DNA of 64,000 bases, taken from NCBI RefSeq assembly GCF_024763615.1, contig NC_077222.1, forward strand, positions 100,101,417 to 100,165,416, read 5' to 3'. Both the position numbers and the translations under genes were made by a program. Origin of the DNA: Phlebotomus papatasi (Eukaryota; Arthropoda; Insecta; Diptera; Psychodidae). Below, in pieces: positions 38,545-50,303 of the stretch (its first letter is position 1; every line of letters starts with the position of its first letter). The notes below the pieces were generated by a model, which saw only the letters and a list, made by a program, of their open reading frames with translations, made no database searches and was not told the DNA's origin.

Positions 38545-40205
38545 TTAGGCTAATATTCCAATGTTCAATATTCCATTTAGGGCAAACTAAAGTGCTGTGC
38601 AAAACCATATCCGCACTCCAATAAATCAAGTTATATAGTTTGAAATTTAATTTTTTTCAAAACATTTAAAACATCTTCAAAACATTCAAAATGTCATTCA
38701 AAAACAAATTCCGAAGGAAAAAATCAATACTCAAGAACCATTTCAAAATCTATCAGAATAATAAATCTGAGAAAAATATTCCTATTTTTCACTTTATAAA
38801 TTCTTATAAAAATTTTATTTGATATTCTTTTTTGGAAATGTAATAAAAATGGATTTCTTTTAGACCTTCGGTAATATTTTACATTACTTTTTTTATTATT
38901 CAAATTTTACAATACTTAATTTAATTTTTTTCAATACTTGAAAAAATAATACTTGCGTTCTAAATTGGAATATCTCATCTCAATTTATAAAAATACTTAA
39001 TATTTTTCCAATTTTGAAATTTAAATATTCCACAATAAAAATATCTCTTATATAATTCAATGTGAAACTGATTTAAAAACATAAAATTCCCATAAAATGA
39101 TTTTTCTGTTATTTCGTTTATTGAAGAGAATATTGTCATTATGTGCAATATAACCATAGCAGACAGAATAATTTATGATTAAATTATTGATTTTTCTTTT
39201 ATTTAAAAAAGTATTCATTTTAAAGCTTATTATGTGACTTAAAATTCAAAAAATAATTCTACTAACTACCAGTTTTCATGGATTAAAAATTTTCAAGTGA
39301 AACAAATTAAAAATCTCCAATAATTCTTTTGCATAAAATAATTCAATTCTCATATTGAACACAGGATGTTTATTTTAATTTGATTGGTTTGAACTAATTA
39401 ATTAGTAAAACATTCAACATATTGTCAGTGAAAATATTGTCAATAGTGAAATTAATTAAAATTATTAAAAAATCAATAAAAATAATAATGTTTGATTGGC
39501 AAGTAATTAAAAGCGTGTGAAAAATAATTAACTATGATTTTAATTATATGTTAAATAGAATGTTATATAATTCGTCATTTAATAAAAAAAAATAGCAAGG
39601 AAAAACAATTTTAACATTATAAAAATTTAAGAGAAACAGAATTAGTTATTAAAAAAATTAAGTAAGGCATGTCGTATGATTAAAGATATTTACAGCGAAC
39701 GTCAAAATGGTGATTTCGATGAAAAGAACCAAAAGACCAAAAACTATTAACGGCGCCGATCTGTAAGCGTTTCTGGATGACGATTTTAAACCTAGAATTC
39801 GGGAAACTAGAACTAGACTATTAAAACTAGAACGTTTTCAAGCGAAATACATCGAGTCGTTTTTTAAAAGGTCATTTTGTGACCATTCTAGAAAACGTTG
39901 GGGCAAATAGTACCAGTCATGGGATATTATCATATTTTAATTCGCTTTATTACGGCCTACTGTAAATTCAAAAAATTCCTAAGTGACATACTTTCATAGG
40001 AAATTCTCGACAAGGTAAACAATCACTAAAAAAAACATGGAATTCTTTAGAAACTTGTTAATGTTAAAAGAAATTGTTTTGCATTATTTCATATTTTTGA
40101 TGAAAATATTTTATGTTATTCAATGAAAGTCCATTTCTTAATTAACTAAATTTTATTATTATATCATCCTTAATAAGATTTTCTAACAAATTAAATGAAA
40201 ATCGG

Positions 40206-40733
40206 ATGTGGCTAAAAGAGCTTACTTTTTCGGCTGTGTAAGTACTTTTGACCATTCATTTTCCCATACATTTTACATGTGGCGCACCTCGCGGATTTCA
40301 GTAAAAACAATCGTGACTTGTCTGATTTTTACGTCAGATAGAAAATGTGCAAAAAGTCGTTTAAAATACTCTAATAATCACATAAAATTGGTGTTAAATA
40401 AGAATAGGACTTGTGCTGTGTATTTGTGAAAGTTTTCGAAAACTATTTCTTCTGTTATTTTATTAAAATTCTATAGGAAACAAATGGCCAAAAGTGTTTA
40501 CACACATTGGCCAAAAGTGCTTACTAAGTGGGCAAAAGTACTGAAACCTGCATAGTTGCATAAAATGCATTTTTCACTAAAATATCCAAAAATTTTTGGG
40601 AATTCTCTTGGATTATTAGAAAGAAAAGGCTTTAAGGTATCTTTGTACAAAATTTCATTTTTTTTATATAAAGATTATAAAAATTACAAGCACATGAAAC
40701 CTAAAAGTGGCCAAAAGTACTTACTCCACCCTA
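40206..40733. mobile_element. Family D MITE, diverged copy
   Basis: The right end CCAAAAGTACTTACTCCACCCTA is clear. The left end (GTGGCTAAAAGAGCTTAC) is degraded. Several GGCCAAAAGTNNTTAC units recur at 40485-40545. Confidence 0.65.
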
Positions 40734-41152
40734 CATAAAATTTAATATACATATTTTCAGATTACGTACTTTGCTGAAATACAAATTTGAGTAACTTTTC
40801 AAGAATAATCGTGGTAAAAAAGCAAACCAACGATTATACTTGTAATCCTCTTTTACTGTGTACTTTTTACTCCAAGTGGTCATTTTTAATGATAGGATTT
40901 CTGGAAAAAGAACCTTTAGAAAATGCTAAAACGGATAGCGGCTTTGTATTCAATGAATCCAAATCATTTAGGAAATAGTCACCAATGCATCAATTTTGGA
41001 AATTAAATTTATAATATATGGAAATTATAATTTATATTTGCTGTAAGGAAAATTTTCCAAAAACAGGCCTAAAAATTTCAGTATAAAGTTTAAATTCCTT
41101 CTTCGAATTCTAAGAAACTTACGACATTGGAGTAGATCTATGAAGCTATCTG

Positions 41153-42052
41153 CACTCTTAGAGAAATTTAGACATCATTACTAAAAAAATTAGTAATGAT
41201 CTATAAAAAATAGAAAATTAGTTGATCGGGTGATTATTATCAAATCTATTTAAAATAGTTCTTATAAAATGTTAAAACATTTTACTCATAATAAATTTAT
41301 TAGTAATGAGAACATAAGGCAATATTTACGTGGATAAGTTACGGCAATTATTTCATAATGGTTTCATAGAATTATATTTGCTTGTGTTAATTAAATGAAA
41401 TCGATATCCTAATTAATATTGGTCACCAATTCCATTTAGTTCTCACAACTATTGAAAGAAAATGGGCCTATATTTTCATAAAGTTCTGACAACTTTTTCA
41501 ATAGTAGAGAGTCGTTTTTTACTTATATGTTGAAGCTTTTTCGAGCTACATGTGGAGCTCAGAAGCAAAATGACACACTAATAATGGAAACCAGTGAGCG
41601 TCGGGGAAAGAAGGAACAGTTTAGAAATTTTTTTTTTTCTAAGCTGTTCCTTCTTTCCCCGACGCTCACCGGTTTCCATTATTAGCATATCAACTCGTCG
41701 GATATTATTTTCAATACAAAATGACACATATCCTATGCTTTAGCCATAGAATATGTGTCATTTTGCCTCTGAGCTCCACATATAGTAACCACAACTAATA
41801 TGATATAGTTATTACAGCCAATAAGATGGGTATCAACCACATTTATTTAGTTATTGGAACTAATATGTTATAGTACCCGTTACTAATCTAATTTAGTTAT
41901 GATAACTAAATGAAAAAGATACTGTAACTAATATTGGTCAACTATTTCATTTAATTACCCTACCTAAATATATGAATGGGTCAATGCTTACTATATTTTA
42001 TAGTTTCCATAACCGTATATGAGGTAGTTGAGACTAAATTTTTCTAAGAGTG
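41153..42052. mobile_element. 900-bp foldback with CACTCTTAGAGAAATTTAG ends
   Basis: The right end is CTAAATTTTTCTAAGAGTG. Subterminal blocks such as AATATTGGTCACCAATTCCA are mirrored near 41930. It splits a segment that in the sister copy reads CTATCTATGGGAAAATTTT (near 37936), which places the insertion. In the middle is a nested hairpin (41549-41783). Confidence 0.85.
41549..41783. repeat. Nested double hairpin
   Basis: The outer arms TGTGGAGCTCAGAAGCAAAA and TTTTGCCTCTGAGCTCCACA enclose a ~46-bp-arm near-perfect hairpin (41579-41681; CTAATAATGGAAACCAGTGA and its complement around a T-rich loop) and a second hairpin at 41717-41765 (CAAAATGACACATATCCTAT and its complement). Confidence 0.9.
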
Positions 42053-43751
42053 TGTGGAAAAATTTTAAACCGCTATCTTTTTTTGGAAGGAACTTTTAAA
42101 ATTTTCGATTTGTGACTTTTTGCCCCAGTGTTCCCTACTTGAGTCACACTGTATTTAGGAGCGAAGCACTATTCATTAAATATTCAAAGCTAATACCATA
42201 ATTTTAATCAATTTATAGTTGCAATCTCTATTCACTCAAAGTGGACGATATTTCAAGCCTTTCAAGCTGTTTGATACATTGCCCCATTCCCCTGACTATC
42301 AACTATATAGTGTAATCTTTGAAACGATTTTCTGGGTTGTCTGAAACATATCGGTTAGTAGATTATAGTATCTCCATATTAATGAATTTTCTTGTGAGTA
42401 TTGTGAACATCCTCCGTGTCCTTCACTTCACCTGGTATTCAGGAGCGGAAGGTCTCCATAGCAATGGTTCATGCGTGCGGTTTCTGTGGCTTGTTATGGT
42501 GATATCACTTTTGTGGTTTCACTGATAAATTCACGAACATTTCAACCAACTCTGGTCGCTGGTAGAGAAACCCAAAATCAATATCAAAATCTCATGAAAT
42601 ATGACTTTCTTTGTGAAGTTTTTATCAGTTAAAGAGAATTTTCGATTCTGTCACATTTCCTCAGGATTCTACATGGGGAATTTCTTTTTTTTTCGTGATT
42701 TAATCTTGAAGGAATTATGCAAATATACCTTAGTGTAGTAGTGTATTCTACTTTATTATATATATATAAAACTCAATCTGTTCTCTGCAGAATAACTTTG
42801 AATAAAAAATTATTGATACCTTTTTCTCTTTCAGAACTTGTAGTTTTGAATTTCCGTTTTATAATTTTTCAGTCTTTTTTTTTAAAATAGAAAAGCACTG
42901 CGAATACATTGAATACTAAACCAAGAAAAAAGAATTTAAAAAATGTTGGAAATAATGCACTTGCTATTCAATGATTTTTTAAGTCTCATTTTTTTATTTT
43001 TGGAATTAATCTAGTTTTTTAAATTAAATGCTTATGACTCACGAATCAACCACAAATTGGAAAGATACGAAATATAATGTAAAATTACACTTGAAACACT
43101 CATAAAACTCTTACATTATCTACTTACTTACAATGCTTTCTATGTAATAATGGGATATTCACTGAAAATATAGTCCTTCAAGGTAATTTTCTGCACGCGT
43201 TCAAACATTTTTTTGTATTATATTTCTTTTTGAGCACTTTTTTTGAAGAACAATATAAATCATTTGTGTTACTTCGCTTGAGGATTTCACTGATTTTTAT
43301 GAGCTTTTTTACTATGTTTTCAAAGCTTTTGCTTTTGACATTTGATTGATTCTCCTGTGTGAAATGTTGATTTCTCTGGGATATCAAAATGCTATTGGTC
43401 TTGAATCACGCTTTAACATTTCTATTATTTATTTCATGAGTGCTTGCATGTCTTTGAAATTTATCATTTTCCTTTCATGACCTCTTTCAAAGCGCTTTAG
43501 AACATGAAATATGGCTCAAAAATCGCTAGAATTGAAAAATCCATATGTTTGAGATCATTTTCTTTATCATTCTCTCATGAAGAATATAAATGACTGAAAA
43601 GAAAGTTCATTTATCCATAAAAATGAGAACAAGTGTTTAAATGTAAAAGCTGTTGAAACATTTTTCTCTCTCTCTTTCTCAATGTACAAAAATTTTCATC
43701 CTTGATGGTAATTAATTATTTGTTTTATTGTGCTTTCCATCCAAAAAAAAG

Positions 43752-43994
43752 GAGAAAGAGGATGGACCACTGTCGAAGTTCTTCGAAGTTATACAAGATT
43801 TTGGCTCAGAATTTGTACAGCAAATTCGTCGGATGAAGGACGTGACCCTATTTGCACCAAGCAATGAAGCCTGGAGTGACAGTAATTTGAACAATATCAT
43901 TCGCAATCGGGATAGAATGAGAGAAATCCTAAATCTACATATTGTTCGCGACAGATTAAATACTGATAAGATTAAAACAAACAACCTCAATCAG
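43752..43994 (+). CDS. Fas1: Fasciclin I, coding exon e (FAS1 domain 3, first half)
   Basis: Exactly 81 codons, phase 0 at both ends, so it could be skipped without a frameshift. It encodes EKEDGPLSKFFEVIQDFG, the H1 box VTLFAPSNEAW, then REILNLHIVRDRLNTDKI. The donor is CAG|GTAAGT. The acceptor is unusual: a pyrimidine stretch, eight A residues, then AAGGAG, so the exon may start at 43752 or 43755, adding or dropping one Glu. Compared with Drosophila as I remember it, the linker before PLSKFF is a few residues shorter, which would fit an unseen micro-exon in the preceding intron. Confidence 0.93.
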
Positions 43995-44889
43995 GTAAGT
44001 AAAGTCAGTTAAATTGGATTACAAAGTGATTAGGACATGATAAAGTTTTTAAAGGGAAAGTCACACATTTTCTTGCAAAAGTTCAACTTTAAAATGTTCT
44101 TTGAAGAGAGAAGGATTTGACATTTCATAAGAAGGAAATCTGCAATGTTATGTTTTGTATGTTTTATGTACAATTCATATCCTTCATGAGATTTTATGAA
44201 TGTTACTGAGAAAGGCACGTTTCGCTCTTAAATATTTCATGATCCTCTCTCTTCTCTTAAGTCCAACTTCTTCGCGCATATGTAGAAGTCAGTGTTAAAT
44301 TCGTCAAAATCTCATCAAAAGAACCAAATTACAGCATTACATGTGGGAAGTAATGTGAACTTTTTAATTAAATGAATAATATGTCTTTAAGAAAGGTATA
44401 ATGGAAGTTTGAAAGGTTTTCAAAGTACTTTCGAGACTTCCTATACACCTCAGTCTGCACACCACATTTTAATTATTTTCAAATTTCATATTTTGAATTT
44501 CAAATTCTCTTTCTAATTGTCCCTACAAAGTTTTCATACATACCTCTAACCTTTGCCCTTCATGAAAAAGATATTCAATTAAATAAAATGAATACCGACT
44601 GCAGACTAGCTCGAATTTATGCTAATATTTACTCTGAGAATTCTGTACAATATGCACTGATTTATTTGTATGCTAAATTATACTGAAAATGTAATGAAGG
44701 AGTCTGTCTAATGGTAATTAATAAGCCAAGGAACGCCCAAATTCATTTTCTTGTCTTGCACAATTCACTGACACAATGTGACTAAGCGCGAGACATCATT
44801 AATAGTGCAATAAGCTATCATTATTCTTTTATTGCACATAGAAACTCGAATAATGGTGCTATTCCAATGAAAAATTAACATTTTTTAGC

Positions 44890-45010
44890 ACTTTATTGTT
44901 CTCAAGTGCTTCTGCATTATCGACTTTTCTTTGTGTGTCTTAACTGTTTTACCCAGTCCTCGCCGTGTTCTAAAATCACAAAACAGTCATGACAGGAACC
45001 AACTACCCCC
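44890..45010. repeat. Diverged repeat shared with 33648-33775
   Basis: TTGTTCTCAAGTGCTTCTGC and ATCGACTT.TCTTTG are shared with the second site. The segment that follows (TTTAGAACATGGTGAGG at 33728) appears inverted here. Confidence 0.65.
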
Positions 45011-45034
45011 TGGAAAGTGGTCTTCAAAGTTGAA

Positions 45035-45211
45035 GTCACTATATTGACGACTCAGAATATAAATCGATCAACTTTTGGATCATTGAACAAAGCTTTGGTA
45101 AAAATTCGAAGTCTTTCATTTTGAAAAGGAACGAATTCTCTGGCGAATACCAGAAGAGCTGCAACCATATCCAAAAGTTGATCGACTTATGTTCTGAGTC
45201 GTCGATATAGT
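45035..45211. mobile_element. Short foldback with GACGACTCAGAATATAAATC arms
   Basis: The left arm at 45038-45079 is mirrored at 45168-45211 (CCAAAAGTTGATCGACTTAT then TCTGAGTCGTCGA). The flanks read CACTATA and TATAGTAGC, consistent with TA duplication. An isolated arm occurs at 11716-11752. Confidence 0.82.
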
Positions 45212-45240
45212 AGCTTGAACTTGGAAGGAATTGATCTTCA

Positions 45241-45776
45241 TTGATTGCTAAGAGACTGAAACCGGAGATTCAATCAATTGTCTTGGCTAGATCCCTTACA
45301 TCCTTCGCAAAAGAGACGAAGGTGGCACTACAAGCGGAAATAGTTCAGCGATCCGTAGGTAACGATCAGAATACCACGAATAACTCTTCAGTCTTTGCAT
45401 TCCGCAGAGGACGTAGCGATCATAGTAACCACGGTAATCGTGGTAATCGTGAAAATCGGGGAAATAGACATGATCAAAAGTTTCAACAACAATCTATCCC
45501 TAACTGAAACAAGGACTAGGAAACGCAACGTCCTATTTAGAAGTCAATAAGCGGACAAAAACGTTTAAGATTATGTCTTCAATTTTTTCGGGCTCTAATG
45601 TTCAGAATTTTATTGATTCCGCAGAATATTATAACGGAATTTTTAATGAAGACAGGAAACATTATTTGTTTTTATTAAAAACAAAAGTCACAGTAGAATC
45701 TTCGATGAAGAAGCATTGTCTTTTATTTGGGTCAGGGGCCTCTCAACATTTCATTTTTCCGTACGTTTTTGCATAG
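45241..45776 (+). pseudogene. Broken LTR-retrotransposon gag/protease fragment
   Basis: The first open piece (45241-45507) begins inside a Gag-like region (LKPEIQSIVLARSLTSFA, then a basic R/G/N-rich tail). A second piece in another frame (45573-45776) contains LLFGSGASQHF, in the position of the retroviral-type aspartic protease active site L-D-S/T-G-A-S but with the catalytic Asp replaced by Gly. Stops and a frame change separate the two, and no reverse transcriptase, integrase or LTR is seen nearby. It is dead on sequence grounds; assignment to Gypsy-like elements is tentative. Confidence 0.6.
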
Positions 45777-46009
45777 AGGCACTGAAGACTATTGGCAAGT
45801 TTTTTCCTAAAGAGAATTGACTTATAAGTCTGATATATTTCGAAATCGTGCACTAAAAGCTATATAAAAATACATATTTCATAATACTCGCTGAAATAAT
45901 ACAAGAACTACGAGCAAATTTATTTAAGTCGCGGTGCAATAGCTGCAAAATTTTTACAAGGAAAAGTGAAAAATATCTTCACTTTTTATTATGCTTGATG
46001 GGCCCTGAT

Positions 46010-46700
46010 TTGGGTACTCGTCTTTCAACTATTTGAAGTTTGTAAGTTGGTAAAATATAATTTAATTTCGGATAACATTAGATATCGGTTATGAACCGGG
46101 TTATAACCGATTGAAACCAGTTCAGATTTGTCAGGAATTCCAAGGCATTTCCAACGAGCCAAAATATGATACCATTAGGTTGAGAAATACGCTCTCTAGA
46201 GCCTTTTTAACCCTTTTAACCTTTAACTTTAAATACCCGTTATTAGGAATGATTCAACGAAATTTTTGTATATGGGCGAAATGTTCGCGTTGACAACCTT
46301 TACAATATTACCAATAATAAAATAAAATCGCACGACGCGTTTTCGAGCAATCCTAGAAAGTATGGTTTTGGAGAGGTACGGAAGGGCTGGCGGGAAAATG
46401 GTCGCAAGGTCGTTTTATGGAGAGGTTCCCCGAAGGTCTCAAGTCTCTATCTCTAATCGTTTAGGTTCCAGGCGTGGTAAAGGAGGGACGAACCGACGGA
46501 AAATTGCATGAAATCATTTCTCATAATTACAAATCGTCTGAAACGTGAATATATATTGAGAAAAGTGGTCCCCAGTCCCCAGGGGGTTGAAGGTGGGAAT
46601 TTTGTGGGGTGAAAAATCTAGGGATATACATACCTACTGCTCTCTCTATGGAGTTCGAGCACTTCAAAAGCACAAATTACGCATTAACTTAAGCTTAGAA
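46010..46700 (+). repeat. Old interspersed repeat, third copy
   Basis: It follows the order of 2440-2760 and 3920-4150: GGTTATGAACCGG, CAGGAATTCCAAGGCATTTC, GAATGATTCAACG, then TTTAGGTTCCAGGCGTGGTA, CTGAAACGTGAATATAT and CTCTCTCTATGGAGTTCGAG. Confidence 0.75.
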
Positions 46701-47573
46701 TCCGTGCATACCACCACCTCCCCCATTATCCATTAACATTGTTCTCGATCGTGGAATCGTGGTAACTATATGAGACTATCAAAAGAGAAATCATCTTTCA
46801 TATTAATCTATTATAGATATGATTATGAAAGAATCACACCTAATATAACTCCTTGTATTTTATTAAGTTTAAATTAAAGGAAGAAACGCCATGACTATTA
46901 AAAAACTCAAAAATAATTGTCACTTTTCAAGCCTTTTCTCAAATAAATCCTAAAGTATAGGGTAAGGTTTTTAGACTTCACACAGACTTTAGCTTTGAAC
47001 ACTTCATGTATTTCCCATATTATTTTAATGAATCTGACCTATCTATAGCAATATATTTTAATAGCTAGTCTTAAGTCACACATTTCCTGAAAATAATGGT
47101 TAAATTTATTAAAGGAATATTCAAAAAATATGAAATGTTCAAAGTCAGACTGTATGCAAATTCTGAAAGCTTTCCCGTACTTAGTTTTTCTATTATACAT
47201 ATTTTTTATAATAAAAGATATCATAAATATAAATTAGTTAAGGTAGTATCATAAAATACGAAAAATTGAAGAAACAAAGCGACAAACATCGCACTGAGGT
47301 ATTCATAATAAAACGAGACACATACCGTTAAGATCAGGAAAATATATAAGAAAATCATTACTTACCTAAACTGTGAATAATAAAAAGTACTCATTTCATT
47401 GTTGTAAAGGTTGTAAATCGCACAGTTAAAAAATATACTATGATAATTGTTGTTTCATTTGTTTTATCAAGATTGTCATTATACGATAAGAGGTGGCAAA
47501 GCGTATATCAGCTTTGTGGGATTCTCTAAATTCGGAAAAAAAATTGTTAGCAGTATGAAGTGGAAAAAAGTGT

Positions 47574-47797
47574 TAGGGGGAAATTGGGTATCTTCAAATT
47601 GGGGCAGCTTTGTAATTAGGCTTTTTTCTCCTATTTTTAAATGGAAATGAGCCTTATTATAATTTAATTTAGCTTCGCAATTAGTTTGTTGGACTAAATC
47701 ATACCATAATATGATTCAGTTTCATTTAAAAAATACGAGAAAAAAACCCAATTTTAAAGGAGCCTCAGTTCAAATATGCGCCACTGCTCCCTTTCTG
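47574..47797. mobile_element. Family A MITE, degenerate copy
   Basis: The left end TAGGGGGAAATTGGGTATCT and internal TTAGCTTCGCAATTAG and ATTCAGTTTCATTTAAAAAA agree with 51078-51301. The right end is eroded (GCTCCCTTTCTGA). Confidence 0.75.
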
Positions 47798-47991
47798 AGT
47801 GCTTCCACCTTGTAATTTTTATATTTACCGATTTACAACCTATTTAAACCGATTCATAGATCACTTTAAAATACCGCAGAAATAATTCAGTTGAATTTCG
47901 GACAAAAATTGATTGTCAATTCTTAAAATCGTTTCTTTATAATTGGATGAAGAACTGGCATGATGTGTATCGATAGAAGACTCAGCGATGA

Positions 47992-48488
47992 TGGCCAGTG
48001 GATTTGAAGTCACTTCACAAAGAAAAACACTTCTTCAAACTTGCCCAGAGCTTTCGGTCCTGTATATGAACCTTCTTCAGTGGTCGACTAAACTATGTTT
48101 TTTTGTACTTTATGAGGATCGTTATTTTGTATGGGATTGGACAATATCATCACTTTCAGTTTATCAATTGGGAAGGTTTTTTTAGGAAATTGTTTTCACA
48201 AAAAGGAAAATTATTAACAGAAAGCGCCAAACCACATCATATCAGTACCTAAAAAAAATTGCTCAAAAGTTGAAAATCAGTGAAAACAATTTCCTAAAAA
48301 AAAACCTTTCCAATTGATAAACTGAAAGTGATGATATTGTCCTATCCCACACAAAATAACGATCCTCATAAGGTAGGAAAACATAGTTTAGTCGACCACT
48401 GAAGAAGGTCCACATCTAGGACCGAAAGCTCTGGGAAAGATTGAAGAAGTATTTTTCTTTGTGAATCGACTTCAAATCCACTGGCCAC
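47992..48488. mobile_element. 497-bp foldback with ~210-bp arms and CTGAAGAA hairpin
   Basis: The left arm starts TGGCCAGTGGATTTGAAGTC; the right arm is its near-exact complement, ending GACTTCAAATCCACTGGCCA. Each arm carries CACTGAAGAAGGTCC, a loop, GGACC and GAAAGCTCTGG (plus strand at about 48397-48434). The arms meet around an ~80-bp unpaired centre at 48203-48280. Confidence 0.92.
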
Positions 48489-49570
48489 CACTGGAGAATC
48501 CCCTATTCATCGTTTCTTTAATTTTATTACCAATTGACACCACTTCATCTTGTCCAGGAGTCCAAGACCTTTCAAATGATTCCACATTTATTGCAATCGG
48601 TTGAAAAATACACTCACTAGACATGATTATAATTTTGGATTTGAAAATTTGTTTGTAAGAACGCCTTAAAGTCTTACGCTAAAGGCCTCTACACTTTGGG
48701 AACAATTTTCTTCAAAAATGGATTTTTGAAGGAAATTGCCGTTTAGAAATATGCAAAAAATAGCACTTTCAATGTAACCCCACCTTAATATAGCCCCACC
48801 TCCCCCTATACGAACAAATCGCAGGATTTACTTTTTAGTCATCCTAAAAAAAAACACAATTAAAATTACTATGGCTTTTTCGTGCATTCTAGCAGTGGTG
48901 TGTGTCTTAGATAGCATTTTTCTATTTTTTTATTGTATACGGCAATGTGACTAAAAGTTCAATGCTTTTTTGTCTTAAAAATGTTCTATTATAACCAAAA
49001 TTGAAATTTTAATTTAGAACATGAATCAAGGATGCAGTTCTGAACACTAAGTTGGAAGAGTGGCGGTCCAGAACTGTGATAGACCGAAAGGCCAAAAATT
49101 TTGTCTCAATATTTGTCTAAAAGTATCTGCCATTATTTTCACTATCAATTGTGTAAAACTGCTCTTCCTCACATGTTTTTTTTCTATCATTTTATCAAAG
49201 AATCCAACATTTAGAAGGCGAAAAAGTGTCTCGGATTAAAGAGAAGTGGTGTGTTGTATGAGATAAATTTTTGCTTATAACTAGACAATTGCCGAATTAA
49301 GTTAAAAAAAAATGAATTTGGGTAATTTTTGCCTTAGATGTAAAAGTAAGTTGGCTAAAAAAGGTGTATCTACTCTATTTTCTGCTTTGTGTCCTAATAT
49401 TTAATTTGAAAGGTTGATGTGTGACATTCCCTTGAGAAAAAGGGTCTAAAAGGAAATTGAAATTGAGACATATTTGTCGCCAAATTATCTTAAGAGGCGT
49501 AACCTTGACTAAAAGGCGATAAAGTCTTCTTTTGTGGGCAATAACGACACCAATCCTCTAATTTTGGCAG

Positions 49571-49794
49571 ATTAATCAAGTTCCAACGCTCGTGGATCGA
49601 CGATTTCTCTACTTCAACATTTTCACAAATCGTGACCGAAATCAAACGATAACTGTTGAGGGTGGTGGTGTAAATGCCACAATAATTCAAGCGGATATTG
49701 CGGCCACAAATGGTTTCGTTCACATCATTGATAAAGTTCTAGGTGTACCGTACTCTACAGTTTTGGATAAATTGAGAACGGATCCTATGCTAAA
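49571..49794 (+). CDS. Fas1: Fasciclin I, coding exon f (FAS1 domain 3, second half)
   Basis: Begins INQVPTLVDRRFLYFNIF and continues with TITVEGGGVNATIIQADIA and the H2 box GFVHIIDKVLGVPYSTV. NQT and NAT are candidate glycosylation sites. The acceptor is TTTTGGCAG at 49570; the donor is AA|GTGAGT at 49795, phase 2. A 140-bp intron with a T-rich stretch follows. Confidence 0.95.
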
Positions 49795-49934
49795 GTGAGT
49801 GTAGTTTTTTTTTTTTTGAAAAGGGGATATAGTACTATGATTGGCTGGATAACCCTTTTTTTTGCTCCTCTTCAATTTCTCCCAAATTAATCTTATTTGA
49901 TACTCGTGTTTTTTGCACCGTCCAATCCTGGCAG

Positions 49935-50097
49935 AGACACTTTCAGAATTGGGAGTCAGAAGAATTTCAACCAGCAGCTGGCAGAGAAGACCAAGCGATT
50001 TACATATTTTGTACCGAGAGACAGAGCATGGAAAAATTCAGAAGCTGTCTACCCTCAAGCTCTACGAAAGCTCTTCCTTTCCGAATTTGCAAATCAA
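49935..50097 (+). CDS. Fas1: Fasciclin I, coding exon g (FAS1 domain 4, start)
   Basis: Its first base completes a Lys codon. The product reads DTFRIGSQKNFNQQLAEK, then the H1-like FTYFVPRDRAWKN and YPQALRKLFLSEFANQ. The acceptor is CCTGGCAG at 49934. The donor is CAA|GTAATG, weaker than consensus at +5, before a 64-bp intron. Frame and phase agree with both neighbours. Confidence 0.94.
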
Positions 50098-50161
50098 GTA
50101 ATGTGTATATCATCCCTCGTGTCAAGATGAAATTTTTATCTTGTAATGCTTCTCTTTGTAG

Positions 50162-50303
50162 GCTGCAGATATTCTGGGACGTCATCTTATTGTTGGCGAC
50201 AGGGCATTTACAATGGGAGAATTGCGACAATTTGTCAATCAAACAGTTGAACTGCCTACGGTTAATGGGATGCTGAGGATTCGCGTCAAGGAGGAAGATC
50301 GAC
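50162..50303 (+). CDS. Fas1: Fasciclin I, coding exon h (FAS1 domain 4, middle)
   Basis: Encodes AADILGRHLIVGDRAFTMGE, then VNQTVELPTVNGMLRIRV and KEEDR. The acceptor is TTTGTAG at 50161; an in-frame AG six bases downstream (GCTGCAG) could remove two Ala residues. The donor is C|GTAAGT at 50304, phase 1. It is followed by the largest intron in the window, 13.6 kb. Confidence 0.93.

Larger units (their letters stand above)
39868..42137. mobile_element. Broken copy of the 901-bp family with nested insertions
   Basis: GACCATTCT..GGGGCAAATAGTACCAG at 39880 and TTACTCCAAGTGG..ATTTCTGGAAAAAG at 40868 follow the order of 37327 and 37668, and the right end TTTTGCCCCAGTGTTCCCTA is at 42118-42137. The left terminus is missing. 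A family D MITE (about 40206-40733) and a foldback (41153-42052) split it. Confidence 0.8.
35994..43751 (+). other. Fas1 intron between exons d and e (7.8 kb)
   Basis: GTATGA to AAG. It holds a 901-bp TIR element at 37136-38036, a pogo-type MITE at 38117-38544 and a second, broken and twice-interrupted copy of the 901-bp family at about 39868-42137. The stretches 36000-37100, 38560-39850 and 42150-43740 look like unique AT-rich intron. Any Fas1 micro-exon for the domain 2/3 linker would lie here; none could be called by eye. Confidence 0.85.
43995..49570 (+). other. Fas1 intron between exons e and f (5.6 kb)
   Basis: GTAAGT to GGCAG. It contains a short foldback at 45035-45211, a broken retrotransposon gag/protease piece at 45241-45776, a copy of an old interspersed repeat at 46010-46700, a degenerate MITE at 47574-47797 and a long-arm foldback at 47992-48488. 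The stretches 44000-44880, 46750-47500 and 48840-49560 show nothing recognisable. Confidence 0.85.

Noticed and set aside
42821..42870. Strong-looking acceptor CTTTTTCTCTTTCAG in the domain 2/3 intron as a micro-exon site
   Set aside because: No downstream GT gives an exon of a multiple of three without a stop; left as an unproven pyrimidine tract.
45573..45776. Functional aspartic protease
   Set aside because: The catalytic Asp position is Gly and the flanking frame is broken.
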